37,856 nucleotides of DNA. Source: Candidatus Saccharimonadota bacterium (lineage in GTDB: Bacteria > Patescibacteriota > Saccharimonadia > Saccharimonadales > Saccharimonadaceae). How positions within the stretch are numbered: position 1 is the first letter of the stretch; every line of letters starts with the position of its first letter. The position numbers and the translations under genes are program-made. The notes beneath the pieces are model-generated. The model ran no database searches and had not been told where the DNA came from. It was given only the letters and a program-made list of their open reading frames with translations. The stretch is taken from assembly GCA_017511965.1 (NCBI GenBank), contig JAFWHT010000029.1, positions 1 through 37,856 on the forward strand, given 5' to 3'. Below are positions 13,848 through 23,221 of this stretch, piece by piece.

Positions 13848-14474
13848 ATGGGTCAAAAAGTAAATCCCATCTCTTACCGTCTCCAGGTCAGCAAGGACTG
13901 GTCTTCTAAGTGGTTTACGCGGAAGGCGGATTTCCGACGCTGGTTAGTTGAAGACGATAAGATTCGCAAGATTGTTGAGGAACGATTTAAAGCGCGACCA
14001 ACAATTGCACGGGTAAATATCGAACGCTCGGCTAACCTTACTACGGTTACAATTTTGACTGCGAAAGCAGGTGCAGTAATCGGAAAGCAAGGCGCAGGAA
14101 TTAACGAGCTGAAAAAAGAATTAGGGAAAATCGTGGAAGGGCCAATTCGGATTAATGTTGAAGAGGTGAAAAAGCCAGAACTTAATGCGAAATTGGTGGC
14201 AGAAAATGTTGGTTTTCAGTTGGGGAAGCGAATGAATTTCCGTCGCGCAGTGAAGATGGCTCTTTCGTCCACAATGAATGCGGGGGCTAAGGGGGTGCGC
14301 ATTGAAGTTGCTGGGCGATTAAACGGAGCAGAAATGAGCCGACGCGAAAAGTTTATCGAAGGTTCGGTGCCACTACATACGCTTCGTGCAGATATTGACT
14401 TTTACTGTCATCATGCACCAACGGTTGCCGGTATCGTAGGAGTTAAAGTTTGGATTTATAAGGGGGAAAAGTAA
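13848..14474 (+). CDS. rpsC: 30S ribosomal protein S3 (uS3)
   Basis: The 208-residue protein starts MGQKVNPISYRLQVSKDW. The KH domain has GAVIGKQGAGINELKKEL (about 76-93) with the GxxG loop. The C-terminal domain has GVRIEVAGRLNGAEMSRREK and EGSVPLHTLRADIDF. S3 lies at the mRNA entry site of the 30S head. Length is typical, with little C-terminal tail. Confidence 0.97.
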   Translation: MGQKVNPISYRLQVSKDWSSKWFTRKADFRRWLVEDDKIRKIVEERFKARPTIARVNIERSANLTTVTILTAKAGAVIGKQGAGINELKKELGKIVEGPIRINVEEVKKPELNAKLVAENVGFQLGKRMNFRRAVKMALSSTMNAGAKGVRIEVAGRLNGAEMSRREKFIEGSVPLHTLRADIDFYCHHAPTVAGIVGVKVWIYKGEK

Positions 14475-14475
14475 G

Positions 14476-14895
14476 ATGGCGATATTATTACCTAGAAAAA
14501 CTGCGCACCGCAAAGTGCGAAAAGGCAAAAACGAAGGTATTGCAACACGTTGCAATACGGTAGCTTTTGGTGAATTTGGCTTGATGTCGCTTGATAACGA
14601 GCGAGTAACTTCGCGCCAAATTGAGGCGGCACGACAAGCGATTACGCGTTACATTAAGCGTGGTGGTAAAATTTGGATTCGGATTTTCCCACATACGCCA
14701 GTAACAAAGAAGCCGTTAGATGTAAAGATGGGTTCTGGTAAAGGTGAACCACAATTCTTTGTCGCAAAGGTAAAAGCCGGAACGGTGATGTTTGAGATTG
14801 CGGACGTAACTCCCGAACAAGCGCGTGAAGCTCTTAGACTCGCTTCACACAAATTGCCGGTGAAATGTAAAATAATTAAGAAAGAGGAGTTCTAA
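14476..14895 (+). CDS. rplP: 50S ribosomal protein L16 (uL16)
   Basis: The 139-residue protein starts MAILLPRKTAHRKVRKG, then FGEFGLMSL and RQIEAARQAITRYIKRGGK, then KPLDVKMGSGKGEPQFFVA: the L16 consensus. L16 helps place the A-site tRNA. The next gene is S17; L29, which normally lies between them, is absent with only one base of spacing. Confidence 0.97.
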   Translation: MAILLPRKTAHRKVRKGKNEGIATRCNTVAFGEFGLMSLDNERVTSRQIEAARQAITRYIKRGGKIWIRIFPHTPVTKKPLDVKMGSGKGEPQFFVAKVKAGTVMFEIADVTPEQAREALRLASHKLPVKCKIIKKEEF

Positions 14896-14896
14896 A

Positions 14897-15166
14897 ATGG
14901 CACATACACTCATTGGAACTGTAATTTCCGATAAGCGCGATAAGACCATTACGGTCTCCATTGCGTCTAGAGAGACGCATCCGCTTTATCGAAAGCAATA
15001 CACGAAGACTCGAAAATACACGGCTCATGATGAAAAGAATGAAGCGAAGGTTGGTGATAGAGTTGAAATTTCTGAGATAAGGCCAATTTCGAAAACGAAG
15101 GCTTATAACTTGGTAAAGATTATCGAGAAGTCGCGTGGACGAGTTGAGCTTAAGGAGGAAGTCTAA
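14897..15166 (+). CDS. rpsQ: 30S ribosomal protein S17 (uS17)
   Basis: The 89-residue OB-fold protein reads [16 protein letters not shown] at the start, then [19 protein letters not shown] and [19 protein letters not shown], the S17 signature. It is a primary binder of 16S rRNA. Its stop overlaps the L14 start by one base. Confidence 0.95.
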   Translation: MAHTLIGTVISDKRDKTITVSIASRETHPLYRKQYTKTRKYTAHDEKNEAKVGDRVEISEIRPISKTKAYNLVKIIEKSRGRVELKEEV

Positions 15167-15534
15167 TGATTCAGCAAGAAACAAGATTAAAAGTTGCGGA
15201 TAATTCCGGCGCGAAGGAACTGGGGGTAATTCGAGTCCTTGGTGGGACGCGTGCAAGATATGCGCGAGTTGGGGATATCGTGACTTGTTCGGTGAAAGAC
15301 GCTTCGCCAACGGGAGGCGTAAAAAAGAAAGCAGTGGTGCGTGCAGTGATTGTACGGACGGTTGCGCCAATCGTAAGACCAGATGGTTCGACCATTAGGT
15401 TTGACGAGAATGCGGCAGTTTTAGTCAACGAAGACAAAACGCCACGTGGGACGCGAGTTTTCGGGCCGATTCCGAGAGAGCTTCGTGACGCAGGCTTTAC
15501 AAAGATTATCAGCTTAGCACCGGAGGTACTCTAA
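15166..15534 (+). CDS. rplN: 50S ribosomal protein L14 (uL14)
   Basis: The 122-residue protein starts [19 protein letters not shown], then the conserved [15 protein letters not shown] and [20 protein letters not shown]14 contacts 16S rRNA at an intersubunit bridge. Full canonical length. Confidence 0.97.
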   Translation: MIQQETRLKVADNSGAKELGVIRVLGGTRARYARVGDIVTCSVKDASPTGGVKKKAVVRAVIVRTVAPIVRPDGSTIRFDENAAVLVNEDKTPRGTRVFGPIPRELRDAGFTKIISLAPEVL

Positions 15535-15535
15535 A

Positions 15536-15823
15536 ATGAAAAGTTTGAAAATTAATGATACCGTTTTAGTGATTTCGGGTGATAATAAAGGTAAAAAAGC
15601 GAAGATTGTCGGGATTGATCGAGCGGGTCGTAAGGCGATGCTAGAAGGAATTGGACTGGTTGAGCGACACATGAAAAAATCATACTTAAACCCTTCGGGT
15701 GGCAAGAAAACGATTCATGTTGGAATTGATTGGTCGAATTTGAAGCTAGTTGAGTCTGCGAAATTTGATAAGAAAGCAGTGAAAACCGATAAAAAAGCTA
15801 AGGCAAAGAGAGGAGCTAAATAA
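15536..15823 (+). CDS. rplX: 50S ribosomal protein L24 (uL24)
   Basis: The 95-residue protein has a KOW motif, NDTVLVISGDNKGKKAKIVG, near the start and the segment HMKKSYLNPSGGKKTIH. L24 initiates 50S assembly. The tail is Lys-rich. The stop overlaps the L5 start as TAATG. Confidence 0.94.
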   Translation: MKSLKINDTVLVISGDNKGKKAKIVGIDRAGRKAMLEGIGLVERHMKKSYLNPSGGKKTIHVGIDWSNLKLVESAKFDKKAVKTDKKAKAKRGAK

Positions 15824-16404
15824 TGGCGGACAAGAAAACGGCTAAGACGATGCCACGCTTGAAAGAGCTCTATAATTCAGAGCTTAAGGCTAAATTACAA
15901 AAGGAACTTGGACTTTCTAACATCAATGAAGTACCAGAACTTTCTAAAGTTGTGGTTTCGAGTGGAGTTGGTAAAAAGCGCGAGGATAAAAAGTTTACTG
16001 AAACAGTAGCGTTGACACTTGGTAAGATTACTGGCCAGGCGCCAACGACGAGACTCGCAAAAAAGTCGATTGCGACCTTTAAAATTCGAAAAGGAATGGG
16101 TGCGCCGGTTGGTTATCTCGTGACTTTACGAAACGATAAGATGTATGAATTCGTTGATCGATTAATTAATGTAGCTTTGCCACATGTACGCGATTTTCAT
16201 GGTGTATCTAGAAATTCGTTTGACGGTCAAGGAAACTATAACTTAGGACTAAAAGAGCAAACCGTTTTCCCGGAGATTACTTTTGAGGATGCGGCAGTAT
16301 TGCATGGTCTTGAGGTTACGTTTATTATTAAAAATGGTTCAAAAGAAGGGAGCCTAAAGTTGTTAGAACTCTTTGGAATGCCGTTTGAGAAAGGAGAGAA
16401 GTAA
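15823..16404 (+). CDS. rplE: 50S ribosomal protein L5 (uL5)
   Basis: The 193-residue protein has [20 protein letters not shown] (about 88-107) and the [20 protein letters not shown] segment, typical of L5, which binds 5S r[16 protein letters not shown] follows. An N-terminal extension of about 15 residues is slightly longer than usual. It overlaps S14 by one base. Confidence 0.96.
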   Translation: MADKKTAKTMPRLKELYNSELKAKLQKELGLSNINEVPELSKVVVSSGVGKKREDKKFTETVALTLGKITGQAPTTRLAKKSIATFKIRKGMGAPVGYLVTLRNDKMYEFVDRLINVALPHVRDFHGVSRNSFDGQGNYNLGLKEQTVFPEITFEDAAVLHGLEVTFIIKNGSKEGSLKLLELFGMPFEKGEK

Positions 16405-16673
16405 TGGCAAAGAAATCTGCAGTACTTCGCGACGAAAAACGGCGAAAAATGAATGAGAAATATAAGGCTAAGAGGGCGGCTTTGAAGGCGGCGGGAGATC
16501 TTGAAGGTCTCGCGAAGTTGCCGCGCAACGCTTCGCCAACACGGCTTAAGAATCGCGACATGCTAGACGGGCGTCCGCGAGGCTATATGCGCCGATTTGG
16601 TTTATCAAGAATTAATTTCCGGGAAAAAGCGAGTAAAGGCGAAATTCCGGGCGTAACAAAGAGTAGTTGGTAG
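16404..16673 (+). CDS. rpsN: 30S ribosomal protein S14 (uS14), zinc-free type
   Basis: The 89-residue protein has [20 protein letters not shown] and [20 protein letters not shown], the S14 consensus. It contains no cysteine, so it is the longer C-minus form lacking the zinc ribbon found in many Gram-positive S14 proteins. Confidence 0.95.
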   Translation: MAKKSAVLRDEKRRKMNEKYKAKRAALKAAGDLEGLAKLPRNASPTRLKNRDMLDGRPRGYMRRFGLSRINFREKASKGEIPGVTKSSW

Positions 16674-16689
16674 GAGAAAGGAGAGAAAT

Positions 16690-17091
16690 ATGTCATTACA
16701 ATCAACAGATCAAATTGCCGATTTAATTACGCGAATTCGTAATGCGGTAGCGGTGTCGAAAAATGAGATTTTCGTTCCTACTTCTAAACTAAAGGCGGGG
16801 GTAGTGGGAGTCTTAAAGGAGAATGGTTACATTGCAGACTTTGAGGTCGTCGACGGAAAACCACGCGGAGTTTTGAAGGTGTTAATTAACGAACCTGGAA
16901 GTGTCGCGCGAATTAACGAGATTGCGAAAGTTTCGAAACCAGGGCGCCGAATTTACTCTTCGGCGGACGATTTACCAGTTGTAAAATCTGGACGCGGGAT
17001 GGTGATCGTTTCGACGTCGAAAGGTTTGATGACTGGACGCGAAGCGAAGAAAAATCGACTTGGCGGTGAGATTTTGGTGAAGGTTTGGTAA
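16690..17091 (+). CDS. rpsH: 30S ribosomal protein S8 (uS8)
   Basis: The 133-residue protein starts with DQIADLITRIRNAVAVSKNE and ends with VVKSGRGMVIVSTSKGLMTG and REAKKNRLGGEILVKVW, the S8 consensus. AAAGGAG precedes the ATG. It is the last gene before the ribosomal operon is interrupted; L6 would normally follow but is found 12 kb away. Confidence 0.97.
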   Translation: MSLQSTDQIADLITRIRNAVAVSKNEIFVPTSKLKAGVVGVLKENGYIADFEVVDGKPRGVLKVLINEPGSVARINEIAKVSKPGRRIYSSADDLPVVKSGRGMVIVSTSKGLMTGREAKKNRLGGEILVKVW

Positions 17092-17095
17092 GTTT

Positions 17096-17128
17096 GGGTT
17101 TTTTTGGGGGGGTTGGGGGTTTGGGGGG
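17096..17128 (+). other. G-rich tract with G-quadruplex potential after rpsH
   Basis: Four G runs (3, 7, 5 and 6 bases at 17096-17098, 17106-17112, 17115-17119 and 17123-17128) separated only by T. This fits a G-quadruplex pattern on the plus strand and in the mRNA, and lies between the rpsH stop and the terminator. Confidence 0.6.
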
Positions 17129-17150
17129 TTTGACCGCTTGACGCTAGGGA

Positions 17151-17182
17151 TACCACCATATATTATATATGGTGGTATTTTT
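17151..17182 (+). terminator. Terminator of the L3-S8 operon
   Basis: Perfect twelve-base stem (17151-17162 with 17166-17177) closed by three bases, followed by a T-rich stretch. A strong stop at the junction with the polysaccharide cluster. Confidence 0.88.
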
Positions 17183-17201
17183 CTTTCAACAGGGTATTTT
17201 A

Positions 17202-17230
17202 TTGACTTTTTGGCAAAAGTGTGCTATAAT
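17202..17230 (+). promoter_or_regulatory. Promoter of the polysaccharide operon
   Basis: TTGACT (17202-17207), 17-base spacer, TATAAT (17225-17230) with TGC extension. It probably drives 17263-23216 as one transcript. Confidence 0.88.
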
Positions 17231-17262
17231 TATAGGAGTTGGTGGGCATCGGGAGATTAGAG

Positions 17263-18723
17263 ATGCCAAGAGAGATAACAAATGTTCTTGTTCGGCAAGA
17301 GCCGGTGCGAGAATACGCTAAAAAAATTCGGGCGGTTCGATTCGCGACATACGCGATTGTTAAACGTGTGCTTGACTTTGTTTTCTCGGTGGTATTGTTA
17401 GTGGCTTTGTTGCCGCTATTTTTGATTGTGGGGATTTTGATTAAGATTGATAGTCCTGGGCCAGTGTTTTTTAAGCAAGAGCGGACGGGAAAAGATGGGC
17501 GGGTTTTTAAGATGTTTAAGTTTAGGAGTATGGTGGCGGATAATGATGTGCGAGATAATTCTTGCGAGGATAAGTATACGCGGATTGGTGGGTTTTTGCG
17601 CAAAACTTCGATTGATGAGTTGCCGCAGCTCTTTAATGTTTTGTGTGGGCAGATGTCGTTTATTGGGCCGAGGCCGTGGATTACGGAGTATTGGACGAAT
17701 ATGAACGAGGAGGAACGACGGCGGAATTTGGTGCGACCGGGAATTACGGGTCTCGCAGCGGCGAAGGGGCGAAATGGCTTGACGATTTTTGAGAAGATTG
17801 CGTTGGATTTGGAGTATGTGGAGAACTTTTCGTTGTGGGAGGATCTCCGGGTGGTGTTTTGGACGGTGAAAGCGGTAGTTGGCGCGAAAGATGTGAGTAA
17901 TGGAAAATCTGGGATTCATGGGGATATTGATTTGTTGAAAGAGAGGAATGGTGGATTTGCTCGGACGGGTTGGGCGAGGAAGCCGCTCGTAAGTATTATT
18001 ATTCCGGTGTTTAATGGTGAGAAGGTGATTCTAGAGACGATTAATTCGATTTGGCAACAGACTTATAAAAATTGGGAAGCGATTATTGTGGATGATGTTT
18101 CGACGGATGGGACGCGCGAGTTGTTGAAAAAAGTGAAGTCACGGAAGATTCGAGTGATTAAGTTGCGGAAAAATGGCGGTGCGGCGAAAGCGCGAAATCG
18201 TGGCATTCAGGAAGCGAAAGGTGATTTTATTTGTTTTTTGGATGCGGATGATTTGTGGCATCCAGAGAAGTTAGAGAAGCAGGTGAGGTTTATGCTGGAT
18301 AACGAGTCGTCTTTTTCGTTTACTGGGTATGAGTTTGCGGATGAGAATGGTATCGGTAATGGTAGGGTAGTGTATGTACCAGAGACAATCACGTATAAGC
18401 AGGCGCTGAAGAATACAACGATTTCGACTATTACCGTAATGTTTAACCTTAATAAACTGGACAAAAAAGATATCAAGATGCCAAACATTGAGAGTGAGGA
18501 TACGGCGACATGGTGGAATGTTTTGAAAAATGTTGAATATGCAAACGGATTAAATGAACCCTTGAGTCTTTATCGTCGGACCAAGAACACACTTTCGTCC
18601 AATAAACTAGTAGCAATTGGTAGGATCTGGAGACTGTATCGAAACCATGAGAACCTGAGTCTGCTAAGCAGCGTAACCAATTTTGTCGGGTATGCGTATA
18701 ACGCAGTGAAGCGGAGGGTATAG
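17263..18723 (+). CDS. Fusion of initiating sugar-phosphate transferase and GT2 glycosyltransferase
   Basis: The 486-residue protein joins two steps of glycan assembly. Residues about 25-225 are a bacterial sugar transferase (WbaP/CpsE type, single N-terminal membrane hairpin): LIKIDSPGPVFFKQERTGKD, FKMFKFRSM, TRIGGFLRKTSIDELPQLFN and MSFIGPRP are its classical motifs. It loads the first sugar phosphate on undecaprenyl phosphate. Residues about 240-486 are a GT-A fold GT2: VSIIIPVFNGEK, IIVDDVSTDGT and FICFLDADD with the DxD motif. ATG 17263 is chosen because GGGAG lies seven bases before it; TTG 17239 is an upstream in-frame alternative. First gene of the polysaccharide operon. Base use becomes more AT-rich near 18360, inside the GT2 part. 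Confidence 0.9.
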   Translation: MPREITNVLVRQEPVREYAKKIRAVRFATYAIVKRVLDFVFSVVLLVALLPLFLIVGILIKIDSPGPVFFKQERTGKDGRVFKMFKFRSMVADNDVRDNSCEDKYTRIGGFLRKTSIDELPQLFNVLCGQMSFIGPRPWITEYWTNMNEEERRRNLVRPGITGLAAAKGRNGLTIFEKIALDLEYVENFSLWEDLRVVFWTVKAVVGAKDVSNGKSGIHGDIDLLKERNGGFARTGWARKPLVSIIIPVFNGEKVILETINSIWQQTYKNWEAIIVDDVSTDGTRELLKKVKSRKIRVIKLRKNGGAAKARNRGIQEAKGDFICFLDADDLWHPEKLEKQVRFMLDNESSFSFTGYEFADENGIGNGRVVYVPETITYKQALKNTTISTITVMFNLNKLDKKDIKMPNIESEDTATWWNVLKNVEYANGLNEPLSLYRRTKNTLSSNKLVAIGRIWRLYRNHENLSLLSSVTNFVGYAYNAVKRRV

Positions 18724-18735
18724 GGTAGATTTATT

Positions 18736-19788
18736 ATGAAGATATTACATATTACATCAATTGATGGCCTAATGAGTAACGGTGTGGCCGTAGCGGTAGC
18801 CGATTATTTTAATTATGAAAAAGGACTAGCTGAAGTAGCAATATACAATGCGAAAGACGATGTTGTCTCTAATGAATTTTCTTATAACATCTCTGACTAT
18901 AAAGATATTTCTGCTCTGCCAGATGGTTTCAGCTCTCCAGATATAGTAATTTTTCACGAAGTATACAAGCCAGTATATTTATCTTTATATAAGGAATGTA
19001 TTAAAAAAGGAATTCCTTATATTGTTGTTCCTCATGGTTGCTCGACTCGTCTATCTCAAAGACGAAAGTGGTTAAAGAAAAAAGTTGCAAATGTATTATT
19101 GTTTAATAGGTTTGTAAAAAAATCTCTAGCTGTTCAATATCTAAATGAGGGCGAAAGAGATTGCAGTATATACAAAAATCATAAATATCTAATTTCTGGA
19201 AATAGTATTAGCATAAAAAAGAGTAAGAATAAATTTAAAAATAAAGATTTTGTTTATATTGGTAGATATAGTATACGGCATAAAGGTCTGGATTTGCTAG
19301 CTGAATCTATAGCTAAAAATAAAAAATGGTTTAGGGATAATAATGTGAGAGTGCAATTGTATGGCAAAGATTCTGAGCAAGAACGTCAAAAGTTGGAAAA
19401 GATGATTTCCGATAGAGGTATTTCTGATTTGCTATTATTGAATGATGCTGTGTATGGTGATGTGAAGCAAAAGATATTGTTAGGTGCGTATGTTTTTATT
19501 CAGCCGTCAAGATGGGAAGGTCAACCGATGGCCGTCATGGAAGCTTTGTCTTATGGATTACCATGTATTGCTACTTTTAATACATCTTTTGGTGACTATA
19601 TAAATGAAAAACAATGTGGTGTAGGTGTAACATTTAATGCGGATGAGCTATTCATGGCTATGAAGCAAATGTTCGAAGACGAAAAATTTAGGAATAAATG
19701 TGCAAAGAATACCAAGGTGATTGAAAGAGACTTTTTTGGGCCAGACGTTGCCAAAAGATGCATAAATGATTATAGGGGGATGCTATGA
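18736..19788 (+). CDS. Glycosyltransferase family 4-like protein
   Basis: The 350-residue protein starts MKILHITSIDGLMSNGVAVA, a GT-B N-terminal Rossmann opening. The C-terminal donor domain has VYIGRYSIRHKGLDLLAES (about 172-190) and QPSRWEGQPMAVMEALSYG (about 255-273), containing the E-x7-E motif of GT4 enzymes. It probably adds a nucleotide-sugar residue to the lipid-linked repeat unit. The donor is unknown. It is AT-rich compared with the first operon gene and overlaps the next gene as ATGA. Confidence 0.88.
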   Translation: MKILHITSIDGLMSNGVAVAVADYFNYEKGLAEVAIYNAKDDVVSNEFSYNISDYKDISALPDGFSSPDIVIFHEVYKPVYLSLYKECIKKGIPYIVVPHGCSTRLSQRRKWLKKKVANVLLFNRFVKKSLAVQYLNEGERDCSIYKNHKYLISGNSISIKKSKNKFKNKDFVYIGRYSIRHKGLDLLAESIAKNKKWFRDNNVRVQLYGKDSEQERQKLEKMISDRGISDLLLLNDAVYGDVKQKILLGAYVFIQPSRWEGQPMAVMEALSYGLPCIATFNTSFGDYINEKQCGVGVTFNADELFMAMKQMFEDEKFRNKCAKNTKVIERDFFGPDVAKRCINDYRGML

Positions 19789-20876
19789 TTTTTAATTTAA
19801 TGCTATGTTTATCTATAGTAATTATTTATTTGCTTACACGCCTGAGTAAAAGGGACAAAAAAACTAAAAATAAGTTGTTTTTGCGTGTGGTTTTTTTGTT
19901 GATTTTTATCGTGATGGCGTCCAGGGAGATGACTGTAGGTAGTGATACTGATAACTATATTGCACTTTTTGAGAAATGCAGTATGTATAAATGGGAAATT
20001 TTAAATATGAACCTTCATTTTGAGAAAGGTTTTTTGATCTTTAACGTGTTATTAAGCTACTTACATATTTCACCTAGAGTTTTTCTATGTATAATGTCGT
20101 TCATTTTTAGTTATGCTGCCTATAAGTTTATTGATGATAATTCTGATAATCCATTGATGAGCGTGTTATTATTTATTAATTTAATGTTTTTGTATGAGTC
20201 GATGAATACCATGCGTCAGTTTTTGGCGTTATCTACGGTTTTATTGTTTGGCTTTAATTATGTTAAAAATAAAAAACCGTTGAAATATATTATGATTGTG
20301 CTTTTGGCTTCTCTTTTTCATGTGACGGCATTAGCTGCTCTATTTATTTATCCGATTTATCATCTCAAATATAGCAAGAAGATAGTCTTTGTGATTGTCT
20401 TGGCATCTATACTTGGTTTAATCTTTTTGAGTTGGATCTATCCGTTATTGTCGACTTTATTAGGTCGTGAGGCGTATTATATAAACATGATTGGTGAATT
20501 AAAATTGGGTAACTTGGTTTCTACATTAATTTTCCTATCCATGTACGTATTCTCCCTGATAATTTTATCTGGTAAAGATTTGAAAAAATATAGTTTTTAT
20601 TTGTATAGTTTATTGTTTGCGACGGCTCTTTGTTTTGTTTCTATAAATATGGCTGTGTTGTCGAGGGTTTCACAGTATTATACTATTTTTTCAATTATTG
20701 CTTTACCAAATATCATTAATGCGAACATTGGGAAAAGTAAAGCCATGATAGAGTTTGTAATTATCGGGTTATTTATGACATATTCGTCGGTTATTATGAT
20801 TAATAAACCAGAATGGAACTCGGCTTATGATTATAAAACGTGCTTGATACCAGAGGAAGGATATATTTGTGAATAA
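19785..20876 (+). CDS. EpsG-like polysaccharide polymerase (Wzy role)
   Basis: The 363-residue protein has about 9-10 hydrophobic membrane spans. The segment ASREMTVGSDTDNYIALFEK (about 45-64) is the EpsG-type loop after the second span, and ESMNTMRQFLALSTVLL (about 138) is another common EpsG-family segment. It is expected to polymerise lipid-linked repeat units outside the membrane. It overlaps GT4 by four bases and LicD by eight. No soluble domain. Confidence 0.82.
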   Translation: MIFNLMLCLSIVIIYLLTRLSKRDKKTKNKLFLRVVFLLIFIVMASREMTVGSDTDNYIALFEKCSMYKWEILNMNLHFEKGFLIFNVLLSYLHISPRVFLCIMSFIFSYAAYKFIDDNSDNPLMSVLLFINLMFLYESMNTMRQFLALSTVLLFGFNYVKNKKPLKYIMIVLLASLFHVTALAALFIYPIYHLKYSKKIVFVIVLASILGLIFLSWIYPLLSTLLGREAYYINMIGELKLGNLVSTLIFLSMYVFSLIILSGKDLKKYSFYLYSLLFATALCFVSINMAVLSRVSQYYTIFSIIALPNIINANIGKSKAMIEFVIIGLFMTYSSVIMINKPEWNSAYDYKTCLIPEEGYICE

Positions 20877-21717
20877 AAATAATTCCGAAGACAATGCTGT
20901 TAGAGTGTCAGAAGTAAACACGATGACGCTCGACGAACAAAAGAAAGTAATGCTGGATATATTAGCTTTTATTGATGGTGTTTGTCGTAAAAATGATATT
21001 AAGTACTCGGTTTTTGGCGGGACACTTATTGGTGCTATTCGCCATAAAGGTTTTATTCCATGGGATGATGATATCGATATAATTTTAACGAAAAAAAATT
21101 ATGATAAACTAAAAAGGATTCTCGATAAGGAGCGTGGGCGTTATAAAACTCTTAAATATGGTGATGGTGGCGAGCGTTTTCCCTTTATGAAAGTGATAGA
21201 TACGCATACTTGTTTGGTCGAGCATCGCCAAGATAAGTTTTATCCAAATTATGGTGTCTATGTAGATATATTTTGTTATTACCCAGCTCACGATGATGTA
21301 CGAGAACGAAAAAAACAGTATCAAAAACTCAAGATATTAGTTAGTTTAATATCTCGTCGCAAATTAGATTTTAAAAATGAATCTTTAAAACGAAATGTTC
21401 TTTGTGCAGGTAAAAATTTAATTTCAAAGCTATTGGGGTATAAAAGGATCAATGAATTATTTGATAAAACATTGAATGAATATAATGGTTCAAAATACGT
21501 GATTCATAATTGGCCGGCATATGGTTTTGGTAAAGAATTTCAATTAAGCGAGAATATCAATGAATATACTGATACGGAATTCGAGAATCTGACAGTTATG
21601 ATTTTTAAAAACTATGACGCAATACTGCAAACAACTTTTGGAGATTATATGAAGTTGCCGCCGAAATCTGAACGTGTTTCGAGACATAATGCTAAGGCTT
21701 GGTGGAGAGAAAAATGA
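20869..21717 (+). CDS. LicD-family phosphotransferase
   Basis: The 282-residue protein has the LicD core YSVFGGTLIGAIRHKGFIPW followed by DDDIDIIL (about 45-72); the Asp cluster is the metal-binding nucleotidyltransferase-like site. LicD proteins transfer phosphocholine or similar phospho-groups from a CDP-linked donor to surface glycans. GTG start with AGGAAGG eight bases upstream, overlapping the polymerase stop. The cytidylyltransferase at 24267-24782 may supply its donor; this link is inferred. Confidence 0.88.
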   Translation: MNKNNSEDNAVRVSEVNTMTLDEQKKVMLDILAFIDGVCRKNDIKYSVFGGTLIGAIRHKGFIPWDDDIDIILTKKNYDKLKRILDKERGRYKTLKYGDGGERFPFMKVIDTHTCLVEHRQDKFYPNYGVYVDIFCYYPAHDDVRERKKQYQKLKILVSLISRRKLDFKNESLKRNVLCAGKNLISKLLGYKRINELFDKTLNEYNGSKYVIHNWPAYGFGKEFQLSENINEYTDTEFENLTVMIFKNYDAILQTTFGDYMKLPPKSERVSRHNAKAWWREK

Positions 21718-23216
21718 TAAGTAAACTAAAAAAGAAAGTCACGTTATTAAATACCGTTTCTACTTTTCTTCTGCAAATAGTTTTAATTCTGGATGGTTTT
21801 ATTATCCCGAAGCTAATTCTTGATGCTTTTGGCTCGGATGTTAACGGTCTAACTTCCTCCCTAAATCAATTTTTGAGTTATATTGCGCTTGTAGAGGGGG
21901 GTATTACGGGAGTAATTATTGCTAGACTTTATAAGCCATTAGCAAAAAAGAACAACAAAAAACTTAGTGCTATTTTGGTTTCTGCCAATAGATTTTATCG
22001 TAAAATTGGTTACTTCTTTATAATATATGCATTATTTTTGTCTATAATTTATCCAGTTATATTTAATACTGGCTTTAATTTTCTTTATGTTTCATCTTTG
22101 ACATTAATTTTGTCAATATATTTTATTGTTCAGTATATGCTCTCTTTAACATATAAGACTTTGCTTGTAGCAGATAAGAAAATCTACATAGTTTCGTTTA
22201 CCCAAGTGGTAATTCGAATTGCTGAAATAGTTTTTGCTATCATAGCAGTGAAAATATACCCCAACATTCATTTGTTGAAGCTTATAACTGGCTTAGTATT
22301 TATTCTCCAGCCTATTATATATACGCGATATATTAAAAAGAACTACCATATAGACAAAAGCGTTCGCGCGGATGATTCGTTGATAAAAGGACGTTGGAGT
22401 GGATTCGCGATTAACACTGCAGCGTTTATTCATAATAGTACAGACGTAATAGTACTTACTGTTTTTACTAATTTAGCGACGGTCTCGGTTTATAGTGTAT
22501 ATGCGTTGGTCGTAAGTGGTCTTAAGAATGTTATTAACTCGCTTGTTTCTAGTCTTAATCCTACTCTTGGTCATGCATATGCACTAAGAGATTTTAAAAA
22601 TCTTAATCAGAAGCTAGATCTTTATGAGTATATTATTTTTATGTTGGTGTTTCTGATTTTTGGTGTGACTGGGTTGCTGATTACGCCATTTGTAATGATT
22701 TATACTGCTGGACTTACGGATGCTAATTATTCCCAACCGATTTTTGGCATTTTTCTCGTTGTCGCCGAGGCTCTTTATTTGCTAAAATTTCCGCACCTTA
22801 ATTTAGCTTATTCTGCAGATAGATTTAAAGAAATTTCTAAACCAGCATTTGTGGAAGCCGGGCTTAACATCATTATTTCAATATGCCTTGTCCCGTTTTT
22901 AGGATTAATTGGTGTTGCGATTGGCACATTTATCGCAATGCTTTATCGTTTGATTTTTCATGTTTATTATACTTCTAAAATGGTACCCGGACGTAACCAA
23001 TGGATTTTTTACCGAAAATTGTTGATATTTATTATTGCTACGATTTTAGGAATTTTAGTATGCTCATTGATTCCGATAACTAGTGCAACAATTTTGAGTT
23101 GGATAATTTGTGCAATAATTTATTTTATTGTTCTAGGGACAATGTTTAGTGTGGTTAGTATTATGTTTTTCCGTGAAGAGCTGAAGATATTAAAGGCGTA
23201 TTTAATAAAACGTTAA
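21714..23216 (+). CDS. Polysaccharide flippase (Wzx/MOP superfamily)
   Basis: The 500-residue membrane protein has about 12-14 spans. The N-terminus (TFLLQIVLILDGFIIPKLIL, then DAFGSDVNGLTSSLNQFLSY) is the classic start of the polysaccharide-transporter family. It is expected to flip undecaprenyl-linked repeat units to the outer face. The ATG at 21714 overlaps the LicD stop as ATGA and GGTGGAG lies upstream; an in-frame TTG at 21699 is less likely. Last gene of the plus-strand operon; it converges with the Asn-synthase-like gene five bases on. Confidence 0.9.
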   Translation: MISKLKKKVTLLNTVSTFLLQIVLILDGFIIPKLILDAFGSDVNGLTSSLNQFLSYIALVEGGITGVIIARLYKPLAKKNNKKLSAILVSANRFYRKIGYFFIIYALFLSIIYPVIFNTGFNFLYVSSLTLILSIYFIVQYMLSLTYKTLLVADKKIYIVSFTQVVIRIAEIVFAIIAVKIYPNIHLLKLITGLVFILQPIIYTRYIKKNYHIDKSVRADDSLIKGRWSGFAINTAAFIHNSTDVIVLTVFTNLATVSVYSVYALVVSGLKNVINSLVSSLNPTLGHAYALRDFKNLNQKLDLYEYIIFMLVFLIFGVTGLLITPFVMIYTAGLTDANYSQPIFGIFLVVAEALYLLKFPHLNLAYSADRFKEISKPAFVEAGLNIIISICLVPFLGLIGVAIGTFIAMLYRLIFHVYYTSKMVPGRNQWIFYRKLLIFIIATILGILVCSLIPITSATILSWIICAIIYFIVLGTMFSVVSIMFFREELKILKAYLIKR

Positions 23217-23221
23217 ATCAA

